A stretch of DNA of 64,000 nt from an uncultured Clostridia bacterium (GTDB lineage Bacteria; Bacillota; Clostridia; TANB77; CAG-508), in NCBI GenBank assembly GCA_934122155.1, contig CAKOVX010000003.1, forward strand, positions 41,764-105,763. Direction: 5' to 3'. This document shows positions 7,426-16,428 of this stretch, one piece after another. The number at the start of each line of letters is the position of its first letter. Positions within the stretch are counted from its first letter, which is position 1. Both the position numbers and the translations under genes were made by a program. The notes under the pieces are model-generated. The model had not been told where the DNA came from and made no database searches. It worked only from the letters and a program-made list of their open reading frames with translations.

Positions 7426-9393
7426 TTAGTCTATTGAAAGTACTGGGCTATCTACTGATAAGTCAAATTGCTTTGTTGTTTTCTTTATATCATTTACCCA
7501 AATTTTAATTGTAACAGTACCTTTACCAGAAACTTCAGCAACAATGCCTGTTTCGTCTCTTCTGTTGACATCACTATATACAACCTCGTCATTTACAGTA
7601 ATTTTTACATTTACTGTTGGGTTTATTTCTTTTCCTGTTTCGTCTACTTTAATTTCTGACTCCCCACCAAGTAAAGATTTTAGATTTAATTTAATAATTC
7701 CTGTTTTAATTTCTTCTATTTTATTTACTGTAATTGTAACTTTTGTTTTTTCTTCAACAGTAGTTCCTGCTTCAATGCTTTGTTTTAATACTTTTCCATT
7801 TGTTTTTGTCATATCTTCTTCATAGGCAACTATTACTGTTAGGTCAGTTAGTTTCTTTTTAGCTTCTTCTTCTGTGTCACCTATTACATATGGCATAGCA
7901 ACTTCTTTTAGTCCTGTTCCTATACTTACAGTTAGTGTTACAGTTTCTCCTACTTTTATTTCTTTTCCTTCTTCTACATCTTGTTTTATAACTACATCTT
8001 TTTCTACCGTTTTACTTGTTTCTTCTTTTCTTTCTACATTTAGGTGCATTTCATCTTTTAGTTGTCTCTCTGCTTCTTCATATGTCATACCTACTACTTT
8101 AATCATTTTAGTTGTTTCTGAACCTTTGCTTATTTTTACTTTAACAGTAGAGTTTTCTTTTACTGTTGCTTCCTCTGAGTATGGTGGTTCTTGTGATATA
8201 ATCTTTCCTGCTTCAACTTCATCATTAAATATTTCTTCCGTTTCTAGTGTTAACTTTTCTTTTCCTAAAGTAGTTTTTGCCTCTTCTAATGTTTGACCTA
8301 CAAAATTAGGCAATTTTACATCTTTTGGTAAACCTGCTTTTAATAGTGCTTGAACTCCAAAAAATCCTGCTAATGGAATTAGTATCACTAACAATATTAC
8401 TATTATTGTTAGCCATACTTTTTTAGCTGTTGGGTTTTCATCAAAATATTTAGCTAATTTTCCTTTTTTTACTTCTTTTTTTGTTTCCACTTTTGGCTCC
8501 TCTCCTAAAACTGGAACTCTTTGTGTATATTGCAATTTTTCTGCATTGCTTTTTACGAATTCACCTTCTGGATCTTTTAATGCCATACTAAGGTCCTTTA
8601 ACATTTCGGTAGCATTTTGATATCTTAGGCTAGGTTCCTTTTCCATAGCTTTCATTATAATTTTGTTTACTGCTAAAGGAATTGAAGGATTTAGTTTTAT
8701 TGGTTCTATTGGTTTTTCTTGCATATGTTTTAATGCAATAGATACTGGTGTATCTGCATCAAAAGGTACTCTACCAGTTAGCATTTCATACATTACTACA
8801 CCTAATGAGTATATATCTGATTTTGCATCTGTGTATCCACCTCTTGCATGTTCTGGTGAAAAATAGTGTACTGAACCAATAGTTGTTCCAAATGCTGTAA
8901 TTGTTGAATTTGATACAGCTTTTGCTATTCCAAAGTCTGTTACTTTAGCGATTCCATCTTCTGTTATTATAATGTTATGTGGCTTAATATCTCTATGTAC
9001 TATATTATTTTTATGTGCCATTTCTAGAGCAGAAGCTACTTGAATAGCTATATTAACTGACCATTTCCATGGTAATACTCCATCTTCATTTATAATTTCT
9101 TTTAAAGTTTTTCCTTGTATTAACTCCATAACTATATAATATATATTATCTTCATGTCCTACATCAAATATAGATACTATATTTGGATGTGTAAGGCTTG
9201 CTGCTGCTTGTGCCTCTGTATTAAATCTTTTTATAAATTCTTCATCTGTTGTAAATTCTTCTCTTAGTACTTTTACGGCTACATATCTTTTTAATATATT
9301 ACATTTTGCTTTATATACTGTTGCCATACCGCCTTCGCCAATTTTTTCAAGTATTTCATATCTATTTCCTATTACTTTACCTACTAAATTCAT
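7426..9393 (-). CDS. prkC: Serine/threonine protein kinase with PASTA repeats
   Basis: Membrane sensor kinase responding to peptidoglycan fragments. The kinase domain spans residues about 10-270 with GEGGMATVYKA, the catalytic HRDIKPHN and DFG. One transmembrane helix lies near 330-350 (IVILLVILIPLAGFFG). Three PASTA domains follow, starting near 358 (LPNFVGQTLEEA), 428 and 498, then a C-terminal tail. At 655 residues it is typical. The partner phosphatase gene is immediately upstream with a 13-bp gap. Two genes away are murT/gatD, also acting on the cell wall. Confidence 0.96.
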   Translation of the reverse strand: MNLVGKVIGNRYEILEKIGEGGMATVYKAKCNILKRYVAVKVLREEFTTDEEFIKRFNTEAQAAASLTHPNIVSIFDVGHEDNIYYIVMELIQGKTLKEIINEDGVLPWKWSVNIAIQVASALEMAHKNNIVHRDIKPHNIIITEDGIAKVTDFGIAKAVSNSTITAFGTTIGSVHYFSPEHARGGYTDAKSDIYSLGVVMYEMLTGRVPFDADTPVSIALKHMQEKPIEPIKLNPSIPLAVNKIIMKAMEKEPSLRYQNATEMLKDLSMALKDPEGEFVKSNAEKLQYTQRVPVLGEEPKVETKKEVKKGKLAKYFDENPTAKKVWLTIIVILLVILIPLAGFFGVQALLKAGLPKDVKLPNFVGQTLEEAKTTLGKEKLTLETEEIFNDEVEAGKIISQEPPYSEEATVKENSTVKVKISKGSETTKMIKVVGMTYEEAERQLKDEMHLNVERKEETSKTVEKDVVIKQDVEEGKEIKVGETVTLTVSIGTGLKEVAMPYVIGDTEEEAKKKLTDLTVIVAYEEDMTKTNGKVLKQSIEAGTTVEEKTKVTITVNKIEEIKTGIIKLNLKSLLGGESEIKVDETGKEINPTVNVKITVNDEVVYSDVNRRDETGIVAEVSGKGTVTIKIWVNDIKKTTKQFDLSVDSPVLSID

Positions 9394-9406
9394 ATCTTTC
9401 TCTCCC

Positions 9407-10133
9407 CTATATTATAGTTATAACAGTTATGTTATCATGTCCACCTGCATTATTTGCTAGTTCAACCAGCATTTCTGGAGCATTTTCTCTATCTTCTCTA
9501 ACTATCTCATATATTTTGTTTTCATCAACCATATTTGTTAGTCCATCTGAGCACATTAGCAAGATATCACCTTTTTCAAGATTTCTTGCCCTTATATCAG
9601 GTTCTACATATGATGTACATCCTAATGCTTTTAATAGCATATTCTTTTTGGGATGATGTTCTGCTTCTTTTCTCGTAATCTTTTTATCTTCTACAAGTTG
9701 CTGAACATAGCTATGGTCTTTTGTTATTTTTCTTGCTATGTCTTTTTTTATTAAATATATTCTGCTGTCACCTACATGTCCTATATATATCTTATTATTA
9801 TATATGAAGCACACATCTAAAGTAGTACCCATTCCCTGCAATTTTTCTTCTTTCTTTGATTCTTCATATACTACCATGTTAGCATATTCCATTGCATCTT
9901 TTACTAACTTTAATATTGCTTCTTTTTCATGTTCTATTTTTTCAAAATTGTTTTGTATATAGCTTTTTGTTGTTTCTACTGCTAGCTTGCTTGCTATCTC
10001 TCCTCCATTATATCCGTCCCATTCCATCAGCTAAAATATATAATTGTAGTTCAGCTTCTGAAGAAGGAATACAATAATAGTCTTGATTCATTTCTCTTGC
10101 TTTGCCCACATCAGTTTTAGCAAAACCTTTCAT
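9407..10133 (-). CDS. prpC: PP2C-type Ser/Thr phosphatase, split by +1 frameshift at CGG
   Basis: Manganese-dependent phosphatase that reverses PrkC phosphorylation. The start ATG at 10133 overlaps the rlmN stop (ATGA) and gives MKGFAKTDVGKAREMNQD, the expected PrpC N-terminus. The frame then runs to ILADGMG and meets an in-frame CGG codon (10016-10014) followed by a stop two codons later. Skipping the C continues as GYNGGEIASKLA, exactly the conserved metal-binding DGMGGYNGGE motif, and on to GHVGDSR, CSDGLT and GHDNI. An ORF starting inside at 10027 would lack the first metal ligands and has no start signal. One of ten CGG sites in this window. Confidence 0.9.
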
Positions 10134-11170
10134 TTACTTTCCTCCTGAGTTTTTAAATTTTTTCTCCTTAGCTGGCCACATGCTGCATCTATATCACTGC
10201 CAAGTTCTCTTCTTATTGTTGCTACAATTCCATGGTCGTTTAGGTAATCTCTAAATTTTATAATGTTATCATTACTGCTTTTGGTAAATTTGCCATTCTC
10301 AATTTTGTTTATTGGTATTAAGTTTACATGGCAAAGCATTCCTTTTAATAAGTTTACTAGTGCTTTTGCATCTTCTAAATTGTCATTATTGTCTTTTGCT
10401 AAAGCATATTCAAATGATATTCTTTTGTTGGTTTTTGCAATATAGTATTTACAAGCTTCCATAAGCTCTTCTATTGAGTACATGTTGTTTACTGGCATCA
10501 TTGCACTTCTTTTAGCATTGTCTGTTGCATGAAGTGAAATAGATAATGTACATTGTAAGTCTTCATTTGCAAAATCATAAATTCTTGGAACTAACCCTGA
10601 TGTTGAAACACTAATATGTCTTGCACCTATGTTTAAGCCTTTTTGATTATTTATAATTCTTATTGCATGCATTACATTATCATAATTATCAAATGGCTCT
10701 CCTATACCCATAAATACTATATTTGAAATATGTTCTCCAATATCTTGCTCTACCGCTAATATTTGTTCTACTATCTCTCCTGCCGTAAGCTCACGAACAA
10801 ATGCAATTCCTGTTGATGCACAAAATTTGCATCCCATTTTACACCCAATTTGTGAAGACACACAAATTGTTTTTCCATGATGGTATTCCATTAAAACTGT
10901 TTCTATTGCATTTCCATCTAATACATCAAATAAATATTTCTTAGTTCCGTCTGAAGACTCTTGTTTACTAAGTATTTCAAAATTACACATTGTATAATTT
11001 TGCTTTAGTTTTTCTCTTAATTCTAATGATAAGTTTGTCATCTCATCAAAGCTTTTTACTTTTTCTACATAAAGCCAATTAAATATTTGCTCTGCTCTAT
11101 ACCCCTTTTCTCCTAGGGAAATAAGTTCTTGCTTTAATTCATCCAAGTTATATTCTTTTATATTTTTCAT
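10130..11170 (-). CDS. rlmN: Dual-specificity 23S rRNA/tRNA adenine C2-methyltransferase
   Basis: Radical SAM enzyme methylating A2503 of 23S rRNA and A37 of some tRNAs. The cluster motif CxxxCxxC is GCKMGCKFC near residue 117, followed by the GIGEPFDNYDNV segment. The catalytic cysteine near the C-terminus is in DAACGQL. At 346 residues it is normal. It is first in the operon and overlaps prpC by 4 bp, indicating translational coupling. Confidence 0.96.
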   Translation of the reverse strand: MKNIKEYNLDELKQELISLGEKGYRAEQIFNWLYVEKVKSFDEMTNLSLELREKLKQNYTMCNFEILSKQESSDGTKKYLFDVLDGNAIETVLMEYHHGKTICVSSQIGCKMGCKFCASTGIAFVRELTAGEIVEQILAVEQDIGEHISNIVFMGIGEPFDNYDNVMHAIRIINNQKGLNIGARHISVSTSGLVPRIYDFANEDLQCTLSISLHATDNAKRSAMMPVNNMYSIEELMEACKYYIAKTNKRISFEYALAKDNNDNLEDAKALVNLLKGMLCHVNLIPINKIENGKFTKSSNDNIIKFRDYLNDHGIVATIRRELGSDIDAACGQLRRKNLKTQEESK

Positions 11171-11242
11171 TATTGTTCCTTTTATATCTATTATTACATA
11201 TAATTTATATCATAATATACATTTTTTTTCAATATGTAAGAC

Positions 11243-11278
11243 TAAAAAACTCACTCCACTACGGACTGAGCTTTTTGA
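11243..11278 (-). terminator. Terminator downstream of gatD
   Basis: On the minus strand CTCAGTCC and GGAGTGAG pair with one mismatch and are followed by a T run. It begins right after the gatD stop. Confidence 0.7.
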
Positions 11279-11280
11279 GA

Positions 11281-11985
11281 TTAATTTTCAATAGTTTTAA
11301 ATTTTTTCAATCTAATATTATATGCTTCAATTACTTCACTTTCAAATGCAAGTTTTGGTTCTTTTACCCCCATAAGTTTTAAAAGTTCCTTAGTAAAATA
11401 TGGGTTCAAAACTAAAAATGGTCCTATTATATAGGTTGCAAAAAAGTTATTTTGATGTATACCTTCTAGTTTAGTTTGTTCATTTATTCCTATTCCCATA
11501 TCTGCTTTTACCAAATAGTTTTCTTCATTATTTCCATATAACATAGTAAATTGACTTTTAAAGCCTAGTATTTCTATATCTTTATATTTTCCTAAAAAGA
11601 AACTGTTGTGTCTATTCATCATATTTCTTTTTGCATATATATCAAATATTCCAAGTGCCTCTATTTTGCTCCCATCTTCGTTTTCAATGTATTTGCCTAA
11701 TACCTCCACACTATTTCCAGTAAATAAAAATAATTGGTTTTGATCTATTTTTTGTTTAATTTGTTCTGTGTATGGTTTTAATTTTTGAATTACTATTTCT
11801 TGTGAACGTTCTGATAATGTTCCCATATATACTAAACAAATATCGTCTTGTTCTATAAATTTTGGTTTGTCATTTATTGAAGTTTCTATTATTTCCGCTT
11901 CTGGCAAACACTTTTGTAAATATTTCATATTCCCCATATCACCATTCAAATTGCAAAATTCAGGATATAAAATTTCAATTTTCAT
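11281..11985 (-). CDS. gatD: GatD-like glutamine amidotransferase lacking catalytic residues
   Basis: Homologue of the glutaminase subunit of the MurT/GatD complex that amidates D-glutamate of lipid II. The 234-residue length and the MEILYPEFCNLNGDMGN-type start (KIEILYPEFCNLNGDMG) fit the family, and the gene directly follows murT (stop and start share one base). However, where active GatD has a cysteine nucleophile in a CGGYQ-like turn, this protein reads FTGNSVEVLG, and the usual TYLHGP histidine is replaced in TYIIGPFL. It therefore looks catalytically dead and may be structural, or ammonia may come from elsewhere. Confidence 0.82.
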   Translation of the reverse strand: MKIEILYPEFCNLNGDMGNMKYLQKCLPEAEIIETSINDKPKFIEQDDICLVYMGTLSERSQEIVIQKLKPYTEQIKQKIDQNQLFLFTGNSVEVLGKYIENEDGSKIEALGIFDIYAKRNMMNRHNSFFLGKYKDIEILGFKSQFTMLYGNNEENYLVKADMGIGINEQTKLEGIHQNNFFATYIIGPFLVLNPYFTKELLKLMGVKEPKLAFESEVIEAYNIRLKKFKTIEN

Positions 11986-13367
11986 TAACTGTTCTCCCCA
12001 TCTATAATTTCTTTTACTCTATGTTTTATTTGTTTTGTTTCTTCTATTGAATATAAGTCATGTAATATAAATACTTTATCTATTCCGTCTAATTTAAGCT
12101 CATTTGTTGCCTCAATTAAATCTTTTTTATGTACCATTATTTCTGGTTTTATATTAGCCATTAAACAACGAATATATGAATCCATATAACGTGGCCCAGC
12201 AATTATAACTTGCTTAATGCTTTCATCATTTAAAAACTCATAATCTGTATCATATTGCCATGCTGTATCTTCTGACCCTTTTGCCTCTTCATGCAAGTCG
12301 TCTAATATTACTATTACTGCTTTATTGCCTGGTTGCTTTCTAGTATAATCAAATGCTAAAGAACAAGCAATTGGGTTCATTCCTTTGGCCAATTGTGTTA
12401 CTATTTCATAGTCTTTGTAATCTTCTTTGCTATATCTTGTTTCTACTATTTTTAAACCCTTAAAAGACTTATTTATTTGTTCATATGATAGACCTAGTTG
12501 TTTTAGCACTATTGTTACTGCTAACATATTGTATATATTTATAATGTTATCACTAATTAAATCATATACCTCTTCTGTTCCCTCTGACTTTACTGTCATT
12601 TTTTTATTTGCTATATCTAAGTTTGTAAGTACATAATCTGCATCTGGTGTTTTAAATTCACAATTTGTACAGTGTGCTTTTCCAATATGATGGTATCTTA
12701 CATAATCATATTCAATTTTGCTATTGCATTTTGGACATACTCTAATATCTCTTGTTATGTTTTCAGCATGATCTAAATCTGTTGGTAGTTTATCTATACT
12801 AAAATATATTTTTTTATTTTTTTCTGCTATATGACTGCAAATAAGATCATCTGCGTTTTCTATCATTATTGTTTCTTTTGGAATATATTTGTTTAATATA
12901 TCTGCAATAAATTCTGTATGTGCATTTCGCATTAATGAGTCTCTAAATAAATTGGTACAAACTAAATATGTAGGTGTGATATATGGATATATTTTGTTAG
13001 CACTTCTTTCGTCTATTTCAAGCACTGCCAATTTCTTTTTTGCTTTACCTCCAAATGTTGAACCTTGAATAAGTGTTGTTGCAATTCCTCCATCTATATT
13101 TGAACCATATTTGTTATTTATAAAATCATAATTATTAGCTGTTAATATATCATTTATCATATTACATACGGTTGTTTTGCCATTAGTTCCCGTTACTCCA
13201 ACAATTGTTTCAGGCTTTTCTAACATTCCTAAAAAATCTGGGCATAACTGTAATGCTATTTTACCTGGCATATATGTTGCATTTCTTCTTAGCACTTTTA
13301 GAGCAAATGATGTACATTTTGCTGCCCATAGTGCAATATAAAATTTGAATGTTTTTTTATTATTCAT
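11985..13367 (-). CDS. murT: MurT-type Mur ligase (lipid II isoglutaminyl synthase subunit)
   Basis: ATP-dependent Mur ligase homologue that activates the D-Glu carboxylate of lipid II for amidation. The P-loop is GVTGTNGKTT near residue 59. A zinc ribbon of four cysteines (CPKCN and CTNC near residues 205-230) is specific to MurT. A C-terminal DUF1727 domain follows. At 460 residues it is typical. It forms an operon with the gatD-like gene. Its partner lacks the glutaminase residues, so the nitrogen source in this organism is unclear. Confidence 0.92.
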   Translation of the reverse strand: MNNKKTFKFYIALWAAKCTSFALKVLRRNATYMPGKIALQLCPDFLGMLEKPETIVGVTGTNGKTTVCNMINDILTANNYDFINNKYGSNIDGGIATTLIQGSTFGGKAKKKLAVLEIDERSANKIYPYITPTYLVCTNLFRDSLMRNAHTEFIADILNKYIPKETIMIENADDLICSHIAEKNKKIYFSIDKLPTDLDHAENITRDIRVCPKCNSKIEYDYVRYHHIGKAHCTNCEFKTPDADYVLTNLDIANKKMTVKSEGTEEVYDLISDNIINIYNMLAVTIVLKQLGLSYEQINKSFKGLKIVETRYSKEDYKDYEIVTQLAKGMNPIACSLAFDYTRKQPGNKAVIVILDDLHEEAKGSEDTAWQYDTDYEFLNDESIKQVIIAGPRYMDSYIRCLMANIKPEIMVHKKDLIEATNELKLDGIDKVFILHDLYSIEETKQIKHRVKEIIDGENS

Positions 13368-13446
13368 AAGTTTTGTCTCCTAATTTTTTATGTACTTATT
13401 TTATATGTATTTTATATATTTATCAAGTAGTTTACTTAAAAAAAGC

Positions 13447-13470
13447 AAAGTGCACCATCAAGTGCACTTT
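13447..13470. terminator. Bidirectional terminator
   Basis: Nine-pair stem aaagtgcac (13447-13455) with gtgcacttt (13462-13470), flanked by A and T runs; it follows the minus-strand gene ending at 13475. Confidence 0.8.
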
Positions 13471-13474
13471 TTAA

Positions 13475-13723
13475 TTAGTATGTTTTCTTTTTTTCTTTTA
13501 ATGCTTTTTCAATATTTGATAATCTTTTTTCAAATATTTGATTTGTCATGTCTGCAATTTGATTAAATTCTCTAAGTACTTGCAGCTGCCTCATTGTTGT
13601 TTTATGATGTTTTTCTAAACTTATTAGCATATTATCTTGTTCATTTTTTAGTTCATATAATAGTTCTTGTATTGTTGCGATCAGTGACTCTAAAGCTTTG
13701 CTTTCATCATTTTTTATTGACAT
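13475..13723 (-). CDS. Small coiled-coil protein of unknown function
   Basis: 82 residues, highly charged, almost entirely predicted helix with heptad-like spacing, no signal peptide or membrane segment. I do not recognise a family. It is a single gene between murT (transcribed away) and aspS, with its own terminator at 13447-13470 and an AGGTGG-like box before the start. Its small size and coiled-coil character would fit an assembly or regulatory subunit, but nothing specific can be claimed. Confidence 0.65.
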   Translation of the reverse strand: MSIKNDESKALESLIATIQELLYELKNEQDNMLISLEKHHKTTMRQLQVLREFNQIADMTNQIFEKRLSNIEKALKEKKKTY

Positions 13724-13822
13724 TTTACCACCTCTTTCGCTTTTTTACAAAACCATTATACTATATAAAAAGTTCACAGTCAATATTTTTGGCGAAATTT
13801 TGTTTTGTTGTTTTAGCTTTTA

Positions 13823-13848
13823 AAAACTGCTTTTGGTAAGCAGCTTTT
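13823..13848 (-). terminator. Terminator of aspS
   Basis: Stem aaaactgctt with aagcagctttt around loop ttgg, four bases from the aspS stop. Confidence 0.75.
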
Positions 13849-13851
13849 AAT

Positions 13852-15603
13852 TTATTTTTCTTTTTCTACAATTTGAATGTGAACATCTTTTAATTGTTGT
13901 TCATGTACTCTGCTTGGTGCTCTCATAAGTAGATCTCTTGCCTTTTTATTTTTTGGAAATGCAATTACTTCACGAATATTTTTACTATCTGCTACTAGCA
14001 TTACCATTCTGTCTAGCCCAGGTGCAGCTCCTGCATGTGGTGGTGTACCATATTGGAATGCATTATATAATGCTCCAAATCTATTTTTTACTTCTTCTTC
14101 ACTATAACCTGCAATTTCAAATGCTTTTACCATTAGCTCTGGATTATGGTTTCTAACGGCTCCTGAAGCCACCTCATATCCATTGCATACAACATCATAT
14201 TGATATGCTAAAATTTCAAGTGGGTCCTTTGTCATTAAAGCTTCCATTCCACCTTGTGGCATTGAAAATGGGTTGTGATTAAAGTCAATTTTACCTTCAT
14301 CTGATAATTCATACATTGGAAAATCTACTATATAACATAGGCGATACACATTTTTTTCTAATAAATCTAATCTGTTTCCTAGTTCAATACGAATTGCTCC
14401 TGCTATTTTTTGAACTGTCTTAAATTCATCTGCCATAAAAAATACAGCCGAATTTGGTTTCATTTCTATTTTGTTCTCTAATTGTTTTTGAACTTCTGGT
14501 GTTATATATTTTGCAATTCCTCCAGATAGTGCATTTTCACTGTCTACCTTAACCCAAGCTAAACCTTTAGCTCCTACTTCATTTGTAGCAAATTCTGTCA
14601 TGCTGTCAAAAAACTTTCTGCTTTGTTCTGCTCTATTTGGAACTACTATTGCTTTAACTGTTTTATCTTTAAATGCCATAAAATCAACATCTTTGAATAT
14701 TTCGGTAACATCTTGTATTATAAGTGGATTTCTTAAATCTGGTTTATCACTACCATATTTCTCCATAGCCTCTAAATATGGAATTCTTATAAATGGAGCT
14801 TCATCTACTTTCCAGTCTGTGTGTGTCGTAAAAACTGTTCTAAATATATCTGCTAATACTTTTAAAACATCTTCTTGTTCTGCAAAGCTCATTTCAAAAT
14901 CTAATTGATAAAATTCACCTGGAGCTCTATCTGCTCTAGGGTCTTCGTCTCTAAAACATGGAGCTATTTGATAATATTTATCAAACCCTGATATCATTAG
15001 CAATTGTTTAAATTGTTGTGGTGCTTGTGGAAGAGCATAAAATTCACCTGGATGAATTCTACTTGGAACTAAGTAGTCTCTTGCTCCCTCTGGTGAAGAG
15101 TTTGCTAAAATAGGTGTTTGAATTTCTGTAAATCCTAGCTCATCCATTTTTTTACGAATAGTTTTCATAACCTCACTACGAAGTAATATTGTTTTATGTA
15201 GTTTGTCATTTCTTAAATCTAAAAAACGATATTCTAATCTTAAGTCTTCTTTTACTTCTCCTGTTTTGTCTGAGTTAACTTCAAATGGTAATACTGTCTT
15301 GCATTTACCTAACATTTCTACTTTATTTGCTTCTACTTCTATTTCGCCTGTTGGAATCTTAGGGTTTTTATTGCTTCTTTCAATTACTTTTCCAACTACT
15401 TGAATAACACATTCTGAAACAACATTTTCTAATTGTTCTTTATTATCAGCTGATATCACTATTTGTGTAATTCCAAATTGGTCACGAAGGTCTATAAATA
15501 TCATTGACCCTAAGTCTCTAATTTTTTGTACCCAACCCGCTAGTGTTACGTTTTCTCCTACATTTTTTATTGTTAGTTCTCCACAATTATGATCTTTATA
15601 CAT
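13852..15603 (-). CDS. aspS: Aspartyl-tRNA synthetase
   Basis: Class II aminoacyl-tRNA synthetase charging tRNA-Asp. The N-terminal OB anticodon-binding domain begins CGELTIKNVGENVTLAGWV. Motif 2 is FRDEDPRADRAPGEFYQLD and motif 3 is GAAPGLDRM; the bacterial GAD insertion lies between. I place the start at the ATG at 15603, because an AGGAGATG box stands 8 nt upstream and the family starts there; an upstream in-frame ATG would add ten non-conserved residues. Protein length 583. Intact frame. Confidence 0.96.
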   Translation of the reverse strand: MYKDHNCGELTIKNVGENVTLAGWVQKIRDLGSMIFIDLRDQFGITQIVISADNKEQLENVVSECVIQVVGKVIERSNKNPKIPTGEIEVEANKVEMLGKCKTVLPFEVNSDKTGEVKEDLRLEYRFLDLRNDKLHKTILLRSEVMKTIRKKMDELGFTEIQTPILANSSPEGARDYLVPSRIHPGEFYALPQAPQQFKQLLMISGFDKYYQIAPCFRDEDPRADRAPGEFYQLDFEMSFAEQEDVLKVLADIFRTVFTTHTDWKVDEAPFIRIPYLEAMEKYGSDKPDLRNPLIIQDVTEIFKDVDFMAFKDKTVKAIVVPNRAEQSRKFFDSMTEFATNEVGAKGLAWVKVDSENALSGGIAKYITPEVQKQLENKIEMKPNSAVFFMADEFKTVQKIAGAIRIELGNRLDLLEKNVYRLCYIVDFPMYELSDEGKIDFNHNPFSMPQGGMEALMTKDPLEILAYQYDVVCNGYEVASGAVRNHNPELMVKAFEIAGYSEEEVKNRFGALYNAFQYGTPPHAGAAPGLDRMVMLVADSKNIREVIAFPKNKKARDLLMRAPSRVHEQQLKDVHIQIVEKEK

Positions 15604-15677
15604 AATATATACATCTCCTACTCTTATTTGCATTGGTTATTATACAACATTTTATTGCCTGTTTCAATATTTGTCAC

Positions 15678-16310
15678 CTATTTTGAACCAAATATTGAGC
15701 AAATTGCATTCCAAGTCCCCTTAAATATTTTTCCTATAACATCTACTATTACTTGTAATATTGTATTAGACTCGTAAAATTTAATTATTAAATTATGAGT
15801 CGGCGGAAAAAACCACAAAACTACTATTATTATTAAAACAATTAATAATGTTTTTAGTAATTCTTTTATTCTTTTCCATGTCCATTTATATTTTATTTTA
15901 TATCCTAAGCTCCTTAAGTAACTTTCATAAGCATTTTGATATTTTTGTTGATATTGTTCCTGCATCTCTTTTTGTAGTTCTTCTTGTTTTTTTATATATT
16001 CGTCTACTACTTTGCTTTTTGCTTCAGCTGCACTATTAGTTTTTTGACTACTATATTGTTCTTGAACCTGTGTACTAGTTGTATTTTGCCTCTTTTTTAA
16101 AAGTTCAGTATCATATTTTTTTCTTTTCTCATCATTGCTTAAAATATCATATGCTTCATTTATTTTTTTCATCATGTCTTCTGCTTTTAGCTTATCATTT
16201 TCATTTTGTAAATCTGGGTGATACCTTTTAGCTAATACCTTATATGCTTTTTCTATTATTTCTTTTGAAGCACCTTCACTTACTTCTAATATTTCATATA
16301 GAGTTTTCAT
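15678..16310 (-). CDS. J-domain protein with C-terminal membrane anchor
   Basis: An N-terminal J domain (residues 1-65) has the HPD tripeptide in KRYHPDLQNEND, which stimulates Hsp70 ATPase activity. A charged coiled linker follows (residues 70-140), then a strong transmembrane helix near 165-185 (LLIVLIIIVVLWFFP) and a short hydrophobic tail. It lacks the Gly/Phe and zinc domains of DnaJ, so it is a J-like co-chaperone, probably recruiting DnaK to the membrane. It is divergently oriented to the transglutaminase-like pseudogene. Confidence 0.85.
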   Translation of the reverse strand: MKTLYEILEVSEGASKEIIEKAYKVLAKRYHPDLQNENDKLKAEDMMKKINEAYDILSNDEKRKKYDTELLKKRQNTTSTQVQEQYSSQKTNSAAEAKSKVVDEYIKKQEELQKEMQEQYQQKYQNAYESYLRSLGYKIKYKWTWKRIKELLKTLLIVLIIIVVLWFFPPTHNLIIKFYESNTILQVIVDVIGKIFKGTWNAICSIFGSK

Positions 16311-16428
16311 TTTTCCCCCTTGTACTACTATATTTTACGGTATATTTTGCCATTTGTAAAGTTTTTATTTGTCAACTATTTATTTTTTTTACAATTTAGT
16401 ATACAATGTATCTAAATTGGAGGAAAAT

